This document shows, in pieces, positions 28,948-36,653 of a DNA stretch of 64,000 bases. The translations under genes and the position numbers were made by a program. Source of the stretch: Cryobacterium glucosi. GTDB taxonomy: Bacteria; Actinomycetota; Actinomycetes; Actinomycetales; Microbacteriaceae. Positions within the stretch are counted from its first letter, which is position 1. Each line of letters starts with the position of its first letter. The stretch lies in assembly GCF_004402235.1 (NCBI RefSeq), contig NZ_SOFS01000045.1:57574-121573 (forward strand), written 5' to 3'. The notes beneath the pieces were generated by a model. That model saw nothing but the letters and a program-made list of their open reading frames with translations, had not been told where the DNA came from and searched no databases.

Positions 28948-29817
28948 ATGGCAGGCGAACGGCAATTCAGGGGTCCCATCGACCTGCACGCGCACTCGAG
29001 CGTTTCAGACGGCACGGAGACCCCCTCCCAGCTGGTGCGGGCCGCTTCCGCCGCTGGTCTCGGCACCGTCGCGCTGACCGACCACGACTCCACGGCAGGC
29101 TGGCACGAGGCGGCCGCAGCTGCCCGCACCGCCGGCATCACGCTCATTCCCGGAATGGAATTCAGTACTCGGGTGTCGTCTGCGAGCGTGCACCTGCTGG
29201 CATATCTTTTCGACCCTTCGGATGCCGGAATCGTCGCGGAGACAGCGCGGGTGCGGCAGGCCCGCCTCGTCCGCGCCGAGGAGATGGTCGAGAGGATCGG
29301 TGTCGACTACGCCCTCACCTGGGATGACGTTCTCGCGCAGACCACACCGGATGCGACGGTGGGCCGCCCGCACATCGCCGACGCCCTGGTCGCCCGGGGC
29401 TTCGCCCTCACTCGGAGCGAGGCCTTCGCGGGCATCCTGCACTGGGAGTCCGGCTACTACCAGCCGCACTACGCCCCCGACCTGCTGCGCGCCGTCGGCC
29501 TCGTCGTCGCGGCGGGGGGAGTGCCGGTCATAGCGCACCCCGCGACCCGCGGAGCGGGCGACGTCATCCCGGAGGCCAGGCTCGCCCGCCTCGTCGAGGC
29601 GGGGCTTTTCGGGCTCGAACTCGAGCACCGCGAGAACAAGACGGCCGCGAAGGCGCGGCTCTATTCGCTCGCGACCAAGTACGGTCTCGTCGTCACGGGG
29701 TCGAGCGATTACCACGGCGAGGGCAAACCGAACCGTCTCGGGGAGAACACCACGACGCCCGAGGTGCTCGACCGCATCCTGCAGCAGGCGACCGGCTCGG
29801 AGCCCGTCTTCGCCTAG
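28948..29817 (+). CDS. PHP-domain phosphoesterase (TrpH/RNase AM-like)
   Basis: A 289-residue PHP-family metal-dependent phosphoesterase. The metal motifs are DLHAHSSVSDGT (residues 12-23), TDHDS near 45, PGMEF near 66, IAHPATR near 190 and SSDYHG near 252. Relatives act as 3',5'-nucleotide bisphosphate phosphatases or 5'-3' exoribonucleases; which applies here is not shown. It precedes the DEAD-box helicase gene in convergent orientation. Confidence 0.88.
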   Translation: MAGERQFRGPIDLHAHSSVSDGTETPSQLVRAASAAGLGTVALTDHDSTAGWHEAAAAARTAGITLIPGMEFSTRVSSASVHLLAYLFDPSDAGIVAETARVRQARLVRAEEMVERIGVDYALTWDDVLAQTTPDATVGRPHIADALVARGFALTRSEAFAGILHWESGYYQPHYAPDLLRAVGLVVAAGGVPVIAHPATRGAGDVIPEARLARLVEAGLFGLELEHRENKTAAKARLYSLATKYGLVVTGSSDYHGEGKPNRLGENTTTPEVLDRILQQATGSEPVFA

Positions 29818-29825
29818 GGCCCCGC

Positions 29826-29880
29826 GAGGTGTCGCAGATCGAGGTTCGCGCGCTGCGGGAACCTCGATCTGCGACACCTC
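29826..29880. terminator. Perfect 22-bp dyad after the PHP gene
   Basis: Arms 29826-29847 and 29859-29880 pair perfectly with an 11-base loop. The outer GAGGTGTCGCA end is shared with the dyad after the rhodopsin. It lies between convergent genes. Confidence 0.82.
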
Positions 29881-29920
29881 AGCGAGCTACCCGCCGCGGA
29901 TGCTGTCGGTCGCGGCACGC

Positions 29921-29956
29921 AGAAGGGCGCGCCCGCAGAAGCGGGCGCGCCCTTCT
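29921..29956 (-). terminator. Perfect 16-bp hairpin after the DEAD-box helicase gene
   Basis: Arms 29921-29936 and 29941-29956 with an AGAA loop (TTCT when read from the minus strand), 33 bases after the helicase stop. No T-run; probably the helicase terminator. Confidence 0.75.
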
Positions 29957-29988
29957 CTGTCGAAAGTGGCGGCTGGAGGCCGGAGCGG

Positions 29989-31536
29989 CTAGTTGACGCC
30001 GCCGGCCGCAGGAGCCGAGCGACGCGAACGGCTGCGTCGGCGCGGTGCGCTGTTGCCGTCGTGGTGCTGGGCTCCGCCGCCGTCGTGGGTGCCCGCTGCG
30101 GGGGTCACAGCAGGGGCGTCGGGGTTGGTGGACTGGCTGACACGGGTGCGGGTGCGTGCTGCAGCCGAACGGCCGGCGTCTGCGGTGCGACCCGAATCCG
30201 AGCGTGCCCCGTCTCCGCCGCGGCCCGATCCGCCGGAGCGGCCGGCGCCGCCGGTGCGCCCGGCGCCGCCGGTGCGCCCGGCGCCACCGGAGCGACCGTC
30301 CGAACGGCCGGAGTCGGAGTGACCGCTTCCCGCGGCGTGCTCGCGCACGGGCGAGATGCGCAGGCGCCCCTTCGAGCCGACCGGGATGTTGAGGTCGGAG
30401 TACAGGTGCGGTGAGGACGAGTACGTTTCGACGGGGACCGGAACGCCGAAGTCGAGTGCGGTGTTGATCAGCGTCCACTTGTGCATGTCGTCCCAGTCGA
30501 CGAACGTGACCGCGATGCCGGTCTTGCCCGCGCGCCCGGTGCGCCCGACGCGGTGCAGGTACGCCTTCTCGTCCTCGGGGATGGTGTGGTTGATCACGTG
30601 GGTGACGTCGTCGACGTCGATTCCGCGAGCGGCGACATCCGTTGCGATCAGGATGTCCTTCTTGCCTGCCTTGAACGCGGCCATGGCGCGTTCGCGCTGG
30701 TCCTGGTTGAGGTCGCCGTGGACGGCGGTCGCGTTGAAGCCGCGGTCGCCGAGTTCCTCGACGAGCTTGGCGGCCGCGCGCTTGGTGCGGGTGAAGATCA
30801 CGGTCTTGCCGCGGCCCTCCGCCATCAGGATGCGGCCGATGACCTCGTCCTTGTCCATGCTGTGGGCACGGTAGACGATGTGCTGGATATTGGCCTGCAT
30901 GAGGCCTTCGTCGGGCTCCTGCGCGCGGATGTGGATGGGCCGGTTCATGAACCGGCGGGCGAGGGCCACGATCGGGCCGGGCATCGTCGCGGAGAAGAGC
31001 ATGGTGTGCCTGGTCGACGGCGTCTGGGCGAAGAGCCGCTCGATGTCGGACAGGAAGCCGAGGTCGAGCATCTTGTCCGCCTCGTCGAGGACCATCTCGC
31101 GCACGTTGGCGAGGCTGAGCAGGTGCTGGCTCGCGAGGTCGAGCAGGCGGCCGGGGGTGCCGACGACGATCTGGGCGCCGGCCTTGAGCTGCTCGATCTG
31201 GCCCTCGTACGCCTTGCCGCCGTAGATGGACACGATCTTGGTGTTGCGGTTCTGCGAGGCCATCTCGAGGTCCTCGCTGACCTGCACACACAGTTCGCGG
31301 GTCGGGACGACCACGAGCGCCTGCACGCCGGGCTCGGGGTCGAGTCCGAGACGCTGGATGAGGGGGAGGCCGAAGCCGAGGGTCTTGCCGGTGCCGGTCT
31401 TGGCCTGGCCGATGATGTCCTGCCCGCTCATCGCGAGCGGGATGGTCTGGAGCTGGATCGGGAACGGCTCGAGGATGCCTTTGCTGGCGAGAGCGTCAAC
31501 CAGGTCCTGGTCGATATTGAGTTCGGAGAAAGTCAC
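29989..31536 (-). CDS. DEAD-box RNA helicase
   Basis: A 515-residue ATP-dependent RNA helicase of the RhlE/CsdA type. It shows a Q motif (FPIQLQTIPLA), AKTGTGKT (motif I), PTRELCVQV, VLDEADKML (DEAD), FSATMPG and HRVGRTGRAG. The C-terminal 130 residues are Gly/Arg/Ser rich with an 18-bp tandem repeat coding GGAGRT (30241-30294) and an RRRSRSRRS stretch, suited to RNA binding. The GTG at 31536 is preferred; its ribosome site is weak. The product probably helps unwind RNA in the cold. Confidence 0.93.
   Translation of the reverse strand: MTFSELNIDQDLVDALASKGILEPFPIQLQTIPLAMSGQDIIGQAKTGTGKTLGFGLPLIQRLGLDPEPGVQALVVVPTRELCVQVSEDLEMASQNRNTKIVSIYGGKAYEGQIEQLKAGAQIVVGTPGRLLDLASQHLLSLANVREMVLDEADKMLDLGFLSDIERLFAQTPSTRHTMLFSATMPGPIVALARRFMNRPIHIRAQEPDEGLMQANIQHIVYRAHSMDKDEVIGRILMAEGRGKTVIFTRTKRAAAKLVEELGDRGFNATAVHGDLNQDQRERAMAAFKAGKKDILIATDVAARGIDVDDVTHVINHTIPEDEKAYLHRVGRTGRAGKTGIAVTFVDWDDMHKWTLINTALDFGVPVPVETYSSSPHLYSDLNIPVGSKGRLRISPVREHAAGSGHSDSGRSDGRSGGAGRTGGAGRTGGAGRSGGSGRGGDGARSDSGRTADAGRSAAARTRTRVSQSTNPDAPAVTPAAGTHDGGGAQHHDGNSAPRRRSRSRRSAPAAGGVN
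30241..30294 (-). repeat. Three 18-bp tandem units in the helicase tail
   Basis: Units 30241-30258, 30259-30276 and 30277-30294 encode GGAGRT-like hexapeptides on the minus strand; the first two are nearly identical, the third has diverged slightly. Confidence 0.88.
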
Positions 31537-31722
31537 GAAAGTTTGCCTGTCATTAGCTGGAAACGAAAGATGCGCCCGTCTTCTGCCTCGGGCACCAGCC
31601 ACCGATCCACGCCGATGGCTTGTCTCACCTTACCGGGAGCTGTCTGGGAAGCAGCCGAAGCCACGCGGGCGCGGTCGGTGTCGGGCCGCGCGGATGCCGC
31701 AGCTCTGTCCTAAGCTGGGCTG

Positions 31723-32469
31723 GTGTTCTCCTGGTTTGATGGGCGCGCCAAGCGCGTCGAGATTATCCCCCGGCTCACCACCCGGGGGGAACGTCCATCG
31801 ACCACGAAAGTGGACATCAAGGACCTCACCCCCGAACTGCTCCCGTTCCTGGGCCAGTCCGCATACTTCGAGCTCGGCGTCTTCGAGAGCCTCGCCCGCG
31901 CCGTCGCGATCGCGCCAGACCTCGCCGCCAAGCAGGCGCTCAGCACCGCCGCCGGGCGCGCGCTCTCCAAGCACCAGGGCCTCGTCGCCGAGATCCGCCG
32001 TCGCGGAGCGGAACCCGCCGACGTGATGGCGCCGTTCGTACCGGCCCTCGACGCCTTCCGTGCCGAGATCAGCGGCGCCGACTGGACCGAGCTGCTGCTG
32101 AGCTGCTACCTCGCCGGGGGCCTGCTCGACGACTTCTTCATCCGGCTCTCCGACGGGCTGCCCGGTGAGGTCGGCCCGCGGGTCGCGCACCTTCTCGGCG
32201 AGGATGCCGGGACCGCGATCCTCGCGACCCAGCTCGCGGCCGCGATCGCAGCGGATGCGCCGCTCGCCTCGCACCTGGCCCTCTGGGGCCGCCGGCTGGT
32301 CGGGGACACCCTGCTCATCGCCCGCTCCGCGCTCGCGTTCGCGGGCACGCCTGACCCGTCCGGCGTCGTTCTGGCAGCCGGTCCCACCGAGGAGCGCATC
32401 GAGCCGGTCTTCACCGAACTGATCGCCGCGCACACCCGGCGAATGGACGGCCTCGGCCTCACCGCCTGA
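31723..32469 (+). CDS. Ferritin-like-fold protein, function unknown
   Basis: A 248-residue, mostly helical soluble protein. SAYFELGVFESLARAVAIAPDLAAK near residue 46 and later acidic helices resemble the ferritin-like (MiaE-like) proteins that commonly sit beside this DEAD-box helicase in actinobacteria. I could not verify a full di-iron set (ExxH pairs), so enzyme activity is uncertain. GTG start; divergent from the helicase with a 186-base gap. Confidence 0.7.
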   Translation: MFSWFDGRAKRVEIIPRLTTRGERPSTTKVDIKDLTPELLPFLGQSAYFELGVFESLARAVAIAPDLAAKQALSTAAGRALSKHQGLVAEIRRRGAEPADVMAPFVPALDAFRAEISGADWTELLLSCYLAGGLLDDFFIRLSDGLPGEVGPRVAHLLGEDAGTAILATQLAAAIAADAPLASHLALWGRRLVGDTLLIARSALAFAGTPDPSGVVLAAGPTEERIEPVFTELIAAHTRRMDGLGLTA

Positions 32470-32491
32470 GCATGCAGCGGTGAACCCGCGT

Positions 32492-32567
32492 TCGAGCGCG
32501 GGCGGTGCGCCGCTGCGCGGGTGGCGCACCGCACGCGGAACGGCGGTGAACTCGCGCTCGGCGCGAG
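32492..32567. repeat. 76-bp intergenic repeat, copy 1, with internal dyad
   Basis: Matches 61028-61103 at 57 of 76 positions without gaps. It contains a perfect 10-bp inverted repeat (32502-32511 with 32523-32532). It lies between convergent genes and probably acts as their terminator. Confidence 0.75.
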
Positions 32568-32573
32568 GGAAGC

Positions 32574-32882
32574 CTAGGCGCGGCCCGGGCGACCGGTGCG
32601 CATCAGCTCGTGCAGCATCCGTGCGTCACCGTCGACGCGTGAGCGCGCGAGGGTCGTGCCTGCCGCGACGGATGCCCCGCCGGCGATGATGAGGGTGGCC
32701 CACCAGATCCAGCCACCGTCCCAGGCCCAGCCGAACCACGTGAGTGCGACCCAGACGACCATGGCGACGATCGTGCCGATCGCGGGCAGCAGCACGGCAC
32801 CGTGGTTCGTGCGCCCGGGCAGCGCGTACCGTGCCGCGAGGCCGAGGACGGCCCCGCCGAGCGCGGCGAAGAGGAGTTCCAT
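32574..32882 (-). CDS. Small three-helix membrane protein, function unknown
   Basis: A 102-residue protein with about three transmembrane segments (residues 3-20, 32-52, 58-78) and a short charged cytoplasmic tail (RSRVDGDARMLHELM). I do not know its function. It begins 7 bases after the DUF3107 stop and is likely co-transcribed with it. Confidence 0.78.
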   Translation of the reverse strand: MELLFAALGGAVLGLAARYALPGRTNHGAVLLPAIGTIVAMVVWVALTWFGWAWDGGWIWWATLIIAGGASVAAGTTLARSRVDGDARMLHELMRTGRPGRA

Positions 32883-32889
32883 GCCGGTG

Positions 32890-33114
32890 TTACGCGACGA
32901 AACCGACGCGACGGGACTCCTCGGAGCCCAGCTCGACGTAGGCGAGGCCGATCGTCGGGACGATGAACACCCGGCCCTTGCTGTCGGCGAGCTTGAGGTA
33001 CCCGGTCGAACCGGAGAGGGCGGCGGCTACCGCTTCCTCGACCTCGGTCGCGGCCTGCGACGTCTCGAAGCTGATCTCACGGGGAGAGTTGAAGATGCCA
33101 ATGCGGATATCCAC
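32890..33114 (-). CDS. DUF3107 family protein
   Basis: A 74-residue actinobacterial protein starting VDIRIGIFNSPREISFETSQ, recognisable as DUF3107 (relative of the mycobacterial protein TB9.4). The GTG at 33114 gives the family start; the longer frame upstream is unconserved. The function is unknown. It is divergent from adnA, as in mycobacteria. Confidence 0.9.
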   Translation of the reverse strand: MDIRIGIFNSPREISFETSQAATEVEEAVAAALSGSTGYLKLADSKGRVFIVPTIGLAYVELGSEESRRVGFVA

Positions 33115-33212
33115 CAGATGCGCCTTTCGTTGCCTAAGCGCCCAGATTACGACAGAACGGCGGGGCAGCCGGACAACGTTCACTGTCGGCGCAACCCGCT
33201 AGCTTTGAAAAC

Positions 33213-36200
33213 GTGACCAGCCCCGGAATTCCGACCCTCGACCGCGACGTTTCCGCGCCTCCCTTCCCCCTCGACGGTTCCCAGCGGGCTGCCCTCGAGC
33301 TGGCCGACGGGGTCTCCGCCGCGCTCATCGGCGCCCCGGGCACCGGGAAGACCACGACCCTCATCGAGCTCCTCGCCGAACGCGTCCTCGAGCGCGGGTA
33401 TGCGCCGGGGGAGGTCCTCCTGCTCGTGCCGACCCGGGCGGGCGCCACCGTGCTGCGTGACCGGCTTGCGCTCCGCCTCGGCGTCCCGACCAACGGCCCG
33501 CTCGCCCGCACGGCGAACTCCGTCGCGTTCGAACTCGTGCGCGGAGCAGAAGCCGCGGCCGGCGGCCCGGCGCCGACGCTGCTCACCGGTGGCGAGCAGG
33601 ACCAGATCATCGCCGAACTCCTCCAGGGCGACCTCGACGACGGCAACCCCGTCGATGGCAGCGGCGACTTCGGCGGCGTGCGTGACCGTGACGGGGTCCG
33701 TGACGGCGACGGGGCGGGTCCGTCCGGCCCGGCCTGGCCGCCCACCCTCGACGCGGGCGTGCGCCGGCTGCGCGGGTTCCGCACCGAACTGCGCAATCTG
33801 ATGATGCGGGCCGTGGAATACGGGATCACCCCCACCCGCCTCGCCGAGCTCGGTGCAGCGACCGACCGCCCGGAATGGATCGCGGCTGCCCGGTTCATCC
33901 GCGGCTACGACGAGGTCAAAGACCAGAGCCGGCCCGGCCAGTACGATTCCACCGAGCTCGCCGGCTTCGCCGCGGCCGTCGTCGCCGCAGCGGCTCCCGG
34001 GTCCGCGGGAGCCGCGACCCTCGGCACCCTTGCAGGCCTCCGCCTCATCGTCGTCGACGACGCCCAGGAACTGAACAGGGCCACCCTCACCCTGCTCGCC
34101 CAGTTCGCGGCGCGCGGCGTCGCGATCGTGGCCGCCGGCGACCCCGACATCACGACGGGCTCGTTCAACGGCGCCCACGCGGATGCCCTCGGCAGGCTCG
34201 CCGACTACCTCGCTCCGGGCGCACCACGCGTCACGACCCTCGTGCTCGACACCGTCTACCGGCATGGACCCGCCATCCGGGGCGTCGTGCGGGAGATCAC
34301 CCACCGGATCGGGACCGCGTCCGCGGGCACCCAACGCCGGGCCGGGAGCGTCGAGTCCCCGTCCGACGTGCCCTCAGTCGAGTCCGGCACCGCAGACCCA
34401 GGAGCCGCAGAGTCGGGCGTCGCAAAGTCCGGCACCGACGCGGCCGGCACCGAAGCATCCGCCGCCTCTGTCGAAACCCTCCTCGCGGCGAGCCCCGCCG
34501 ACCAGCTCGCGCTCATCGCCGGGCGGCTGAGGGAACGGCATGTGCTCGACGGAGTGCCGTGGGGCCGCATGGCCGTGGTCGCGCGGAGCGGTTCGGCCAT
34601 CCCGGCACTCGCCCGCGGCCTCGCGGCCCTCGAGGTGCCCACCCAGGTGCCCTCAGCGCAGACCGCCCTCCGCGACGAATGGGCGGTGCGTGCGTTCATC
34701 CTCGCCCTCGACGTCACTCTCGGCCGCCGTCCCCTCGACGCCGAAGCGGCGACCGAACTCCTGCGCGGCCCCCTCGGTGGCCTCGACCCGATCACCCTGC
34801 GGCGCCTCCGCGCGGCGCTGCGCCAACACGAACTCGGCCAGCAGGAACTCGGCCAACAGGAACTCGGCCAACAGGAGCCCGGCGAGCCGGCAACCGGCGC
34901 GACCCCGAGCGCCGCCCGTACCCGCAGTGCCGACGAGCTTCTCGCCGCCGTGTTCGCGACGCCGTCGCTGTTGTCGGCGATCGACAACCGCACCGCCCGC
35001 CGCGCGGCGAGTTGCGCGGAGAGCCTGCTCGCCGCATCCGTCGAATACGAGGCGGGGGCCACCATCGAGGAACTGCTCTGGGGCCTCTGGCAGCGCAGCG
35101 GCCTCGCCAGGGAATGGCTCGAGCAGTCCACCGGAATCGGCATCATCGCCGACGAGGCCAACCACAACCTCGACGCCGTCGTAGCCCTGTTCTCCGCAGC
35201 GCAACGCTACGTCGAACGCACCCCGGCGGCCCCGCCGGTGCTCTTCCTCGAACACCTCGTCGACACCGACGTCCCAGAGGACACCCTCGCCCCCCGCGCC
35301 CTCGGGGACGCCGTCACCGTCTCGACCCCGAACGGGCTGATCGGCCGCGAGTTCGACCTCGTCGTGATCGCGAACGTGCAGCAGAACGTCTGGCCGGACC
35401 TGCGCATCCGCGGCTCGCTGCTCGGTTCGGGCGATCTCGCCGCCCTCGCTTCCGGACGCGACCCCCGAGGCGGCGACGCGCGCACCGAGGTCCTGCACGA
35501 CGAGCTGCGCATGTTCGCCCAGGCCGCGAGCCGGGCCCGGAGCGAACTCCTCGTCACGGCCGTCGACAACGAGGAGAACGAACCGTCGGTGTTCCTCAAG
35601 CTGCTGCCGCGGCCGACCCCGCCGGCCGGGGCTGACGGCACCGATCCCGCCGGGCGCTACCCGGTGTCACTCCGCGGTCTCGTCGGCCGGTTGCGCCGCG
35701 ACCTCACCAGGGGCGTCGCGGCGGGCGCCCTGTCCGAACACCCCGAACGGTCGGAGCGCGCAACGGATGCCGCGGCAACCCTCGCGAGGCTCGCCGCGGC
35801 AGCCGTGCCCGGTGCTGACCCCGGCCAGTGGTACGGCCTCGCGGGCCCCAGCACGCTGCAGCCCCTCAACGACCCGACGGCCGGTGACGAGCCGGTGCGG
35901 GTCTCCCCGTCGAAGATGGCCGCTGTCGAGACCTGCCCGCTGCACTGGGCGATCGGCCGGCTCGGCGGCGGCAGCTCGAACACGGCCGCGAACCTCGGCA
36001 CGATCATCCACGCGGTCATGGAGGAGTCGACCGACCGCCAGCCGGAAGCACTGTGGCAGGCGGTCGACGAGCGCTGGGGCGAGCTCCGCTTCGACGCGGA
36101 GTGGCAGTCCGAGGTGCAGCGCGCCGACGCGCGCGTCCTCACCGACCGGCTCGCCTCCTACCTGCTCGACTTCGAACACGCCGGCGGCGAACTCCTGAGC

Positions 36201-36653
36201 GCCGAGGGCAGCTTCGGGTTCGACGTCGACGGCGCGTGGCTCACCGGCACCGTCGACCGGGTCGAACGCCTCGCCGACGGCAGCGCCGTCATCGTCGATC
36301 TCAAGACCGGGCGCGGAGACCCCGTGAGCGACGCGGGCGTGGCGGAACACCCGCAGCTCGGCGCCTACCAGCTCGCCTTCCAGGAAGGCCAGATCGAGGG
36401 CGTCCCCGCCGGGACCCCCCTCGCGGGAGCCCGCCTCGTGATCGTCTCCTCCGGCACAGCTAAGCAGAACTACCGCAACCCCACCCAGACCACCTTCACC
36501 GCGGAACAGCTCCTCGCCTTCCGCACCAGGGTGGGTGCCGACGCGGCGCTGATGGGCGGGGCGACCTTCGTCGCCGAGCTCGCCACACACTGCCTCGACC
36601 CGCGCTCGCACGGGGCCTGCCGCATCCACATCATCGGGCAGGTCAGCTCGTGA
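33213..36653 (+). CDS. adnA: AdnA-like helicase-nuclease subunit
   Basis: A 1146-residue fusion of a UvrD-like superfamily 1 motor and a C-terminal RecB-type nuclease, one half of the AdnAB complex that resects DNA double-strand breaks. Walker A GAPGTGKTTT is at 40-49; motif II reads VVDDAQE instead of DEYQD, as expected of the weaker motor. The nuclease motifs near the C-terminus are LGTIIHAVME, GTVDRVE and IVDLKTGR. It contains three 15-bp tandem units (34830-34874, ELGQQ). GTG start; its stop overlaps the adnB start by 4 bases. Confidence 0.9.
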   Translation: MTSPGIPTLDRDVSAPPFPLDGSQRAALELADGVSAALIGAPGTGKTTTLIELLAERVLERGYAPGEVLLLVPTRAGATVLRDRLALRLGVPTNGPLARTANSVAFELVRGAEAAAGGPAPTLLTGGEQDQIIAELLQGDLDDGNPVDGSGDFGGVRDRDGVRDGDGAGPSGPAWPPTLDAGVRRLRGFRTELRNLMMRAVEYGITPTRLAELGAATDRPEWIAAARFIRGYDEVKDQSRPGQYDSTELAGFAAAVVAAAAPGSAGAATLGTLAGLRLIVVDDAQELNRATLTLLAQFAARGVAIVAAGDPDITTGSFNGAHADALGRLADYLAPGAPRVTTLVLDTVYRHGPAIRGVVREITHRIGTASAGTQRRAGSVESPSDVPSVESGTADPGAAESGVAKSGTDAAGTEASAASVETLLAASPADQLALIAGRLRERHVLDGVPWGRMAVVARSGSAIPALARGLAALEVPTQVPSAQTALRDEWAVRAFILALDVTLGRRPLDAEAATELLRGPLGGLDPITLRRLRAALRQHELGQQELGQQELGQQEPGEPATGATPSAARTRSADELLAAVFATPSLLSAIDNRTARRAASCAESLLAASVEYEAGATIEELLWGLWQRSGLAREWLEQSTGIGIIADEANHNLDAVVALFSAAQRYVERTPAAPPVLFLEHLVDTDVPEDTLAPRALGDAVTVSTPNGLIGREFDLVVIANVQQNVWPDLRIRGSLLGSGDLAALASGRDPRGGDARTEVLHDELRMFAQAASRARSELLVTAVDNEENEPSVFLKLLPRPTPPAGADGTDPAGRYPVSLRGLVGRLRRDLTRGVAAGALSEHPERSERATDAAATLARLAAAAVPGADPGQWYGLAGPSTLQPLNDPTAGDEPVRVSPSKMAAVETCPLHWAIGRLGGGSSNTAANLGTIIHAVMEESTDRQPEALWQAVDERWGELRFDAEWQSEVQRADARVLTDRLASYLLDFEHAGGELLSAEGSFGFDVDGAWLTGTVDRVERLADGSAVIVDLKTGRGDPVSDAGVAEHPQLGAYQLAFQEGQIEGVPAGTPLAGARLVIVSSGTAKQNYRNPTQTTFTAEQLLAFRTRVGADAALMGGATFVAELATHCLDPRSHGACRIHIIGQVSS
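34830..34874 (+). repeat. Three 15-bp in-frame tandem units in adnA
   Basis: Units of GAACTCGGCCAACAG (the first with one change) encode ELGQQ three times within the motor region of AdnA. Confidence 0.93.
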
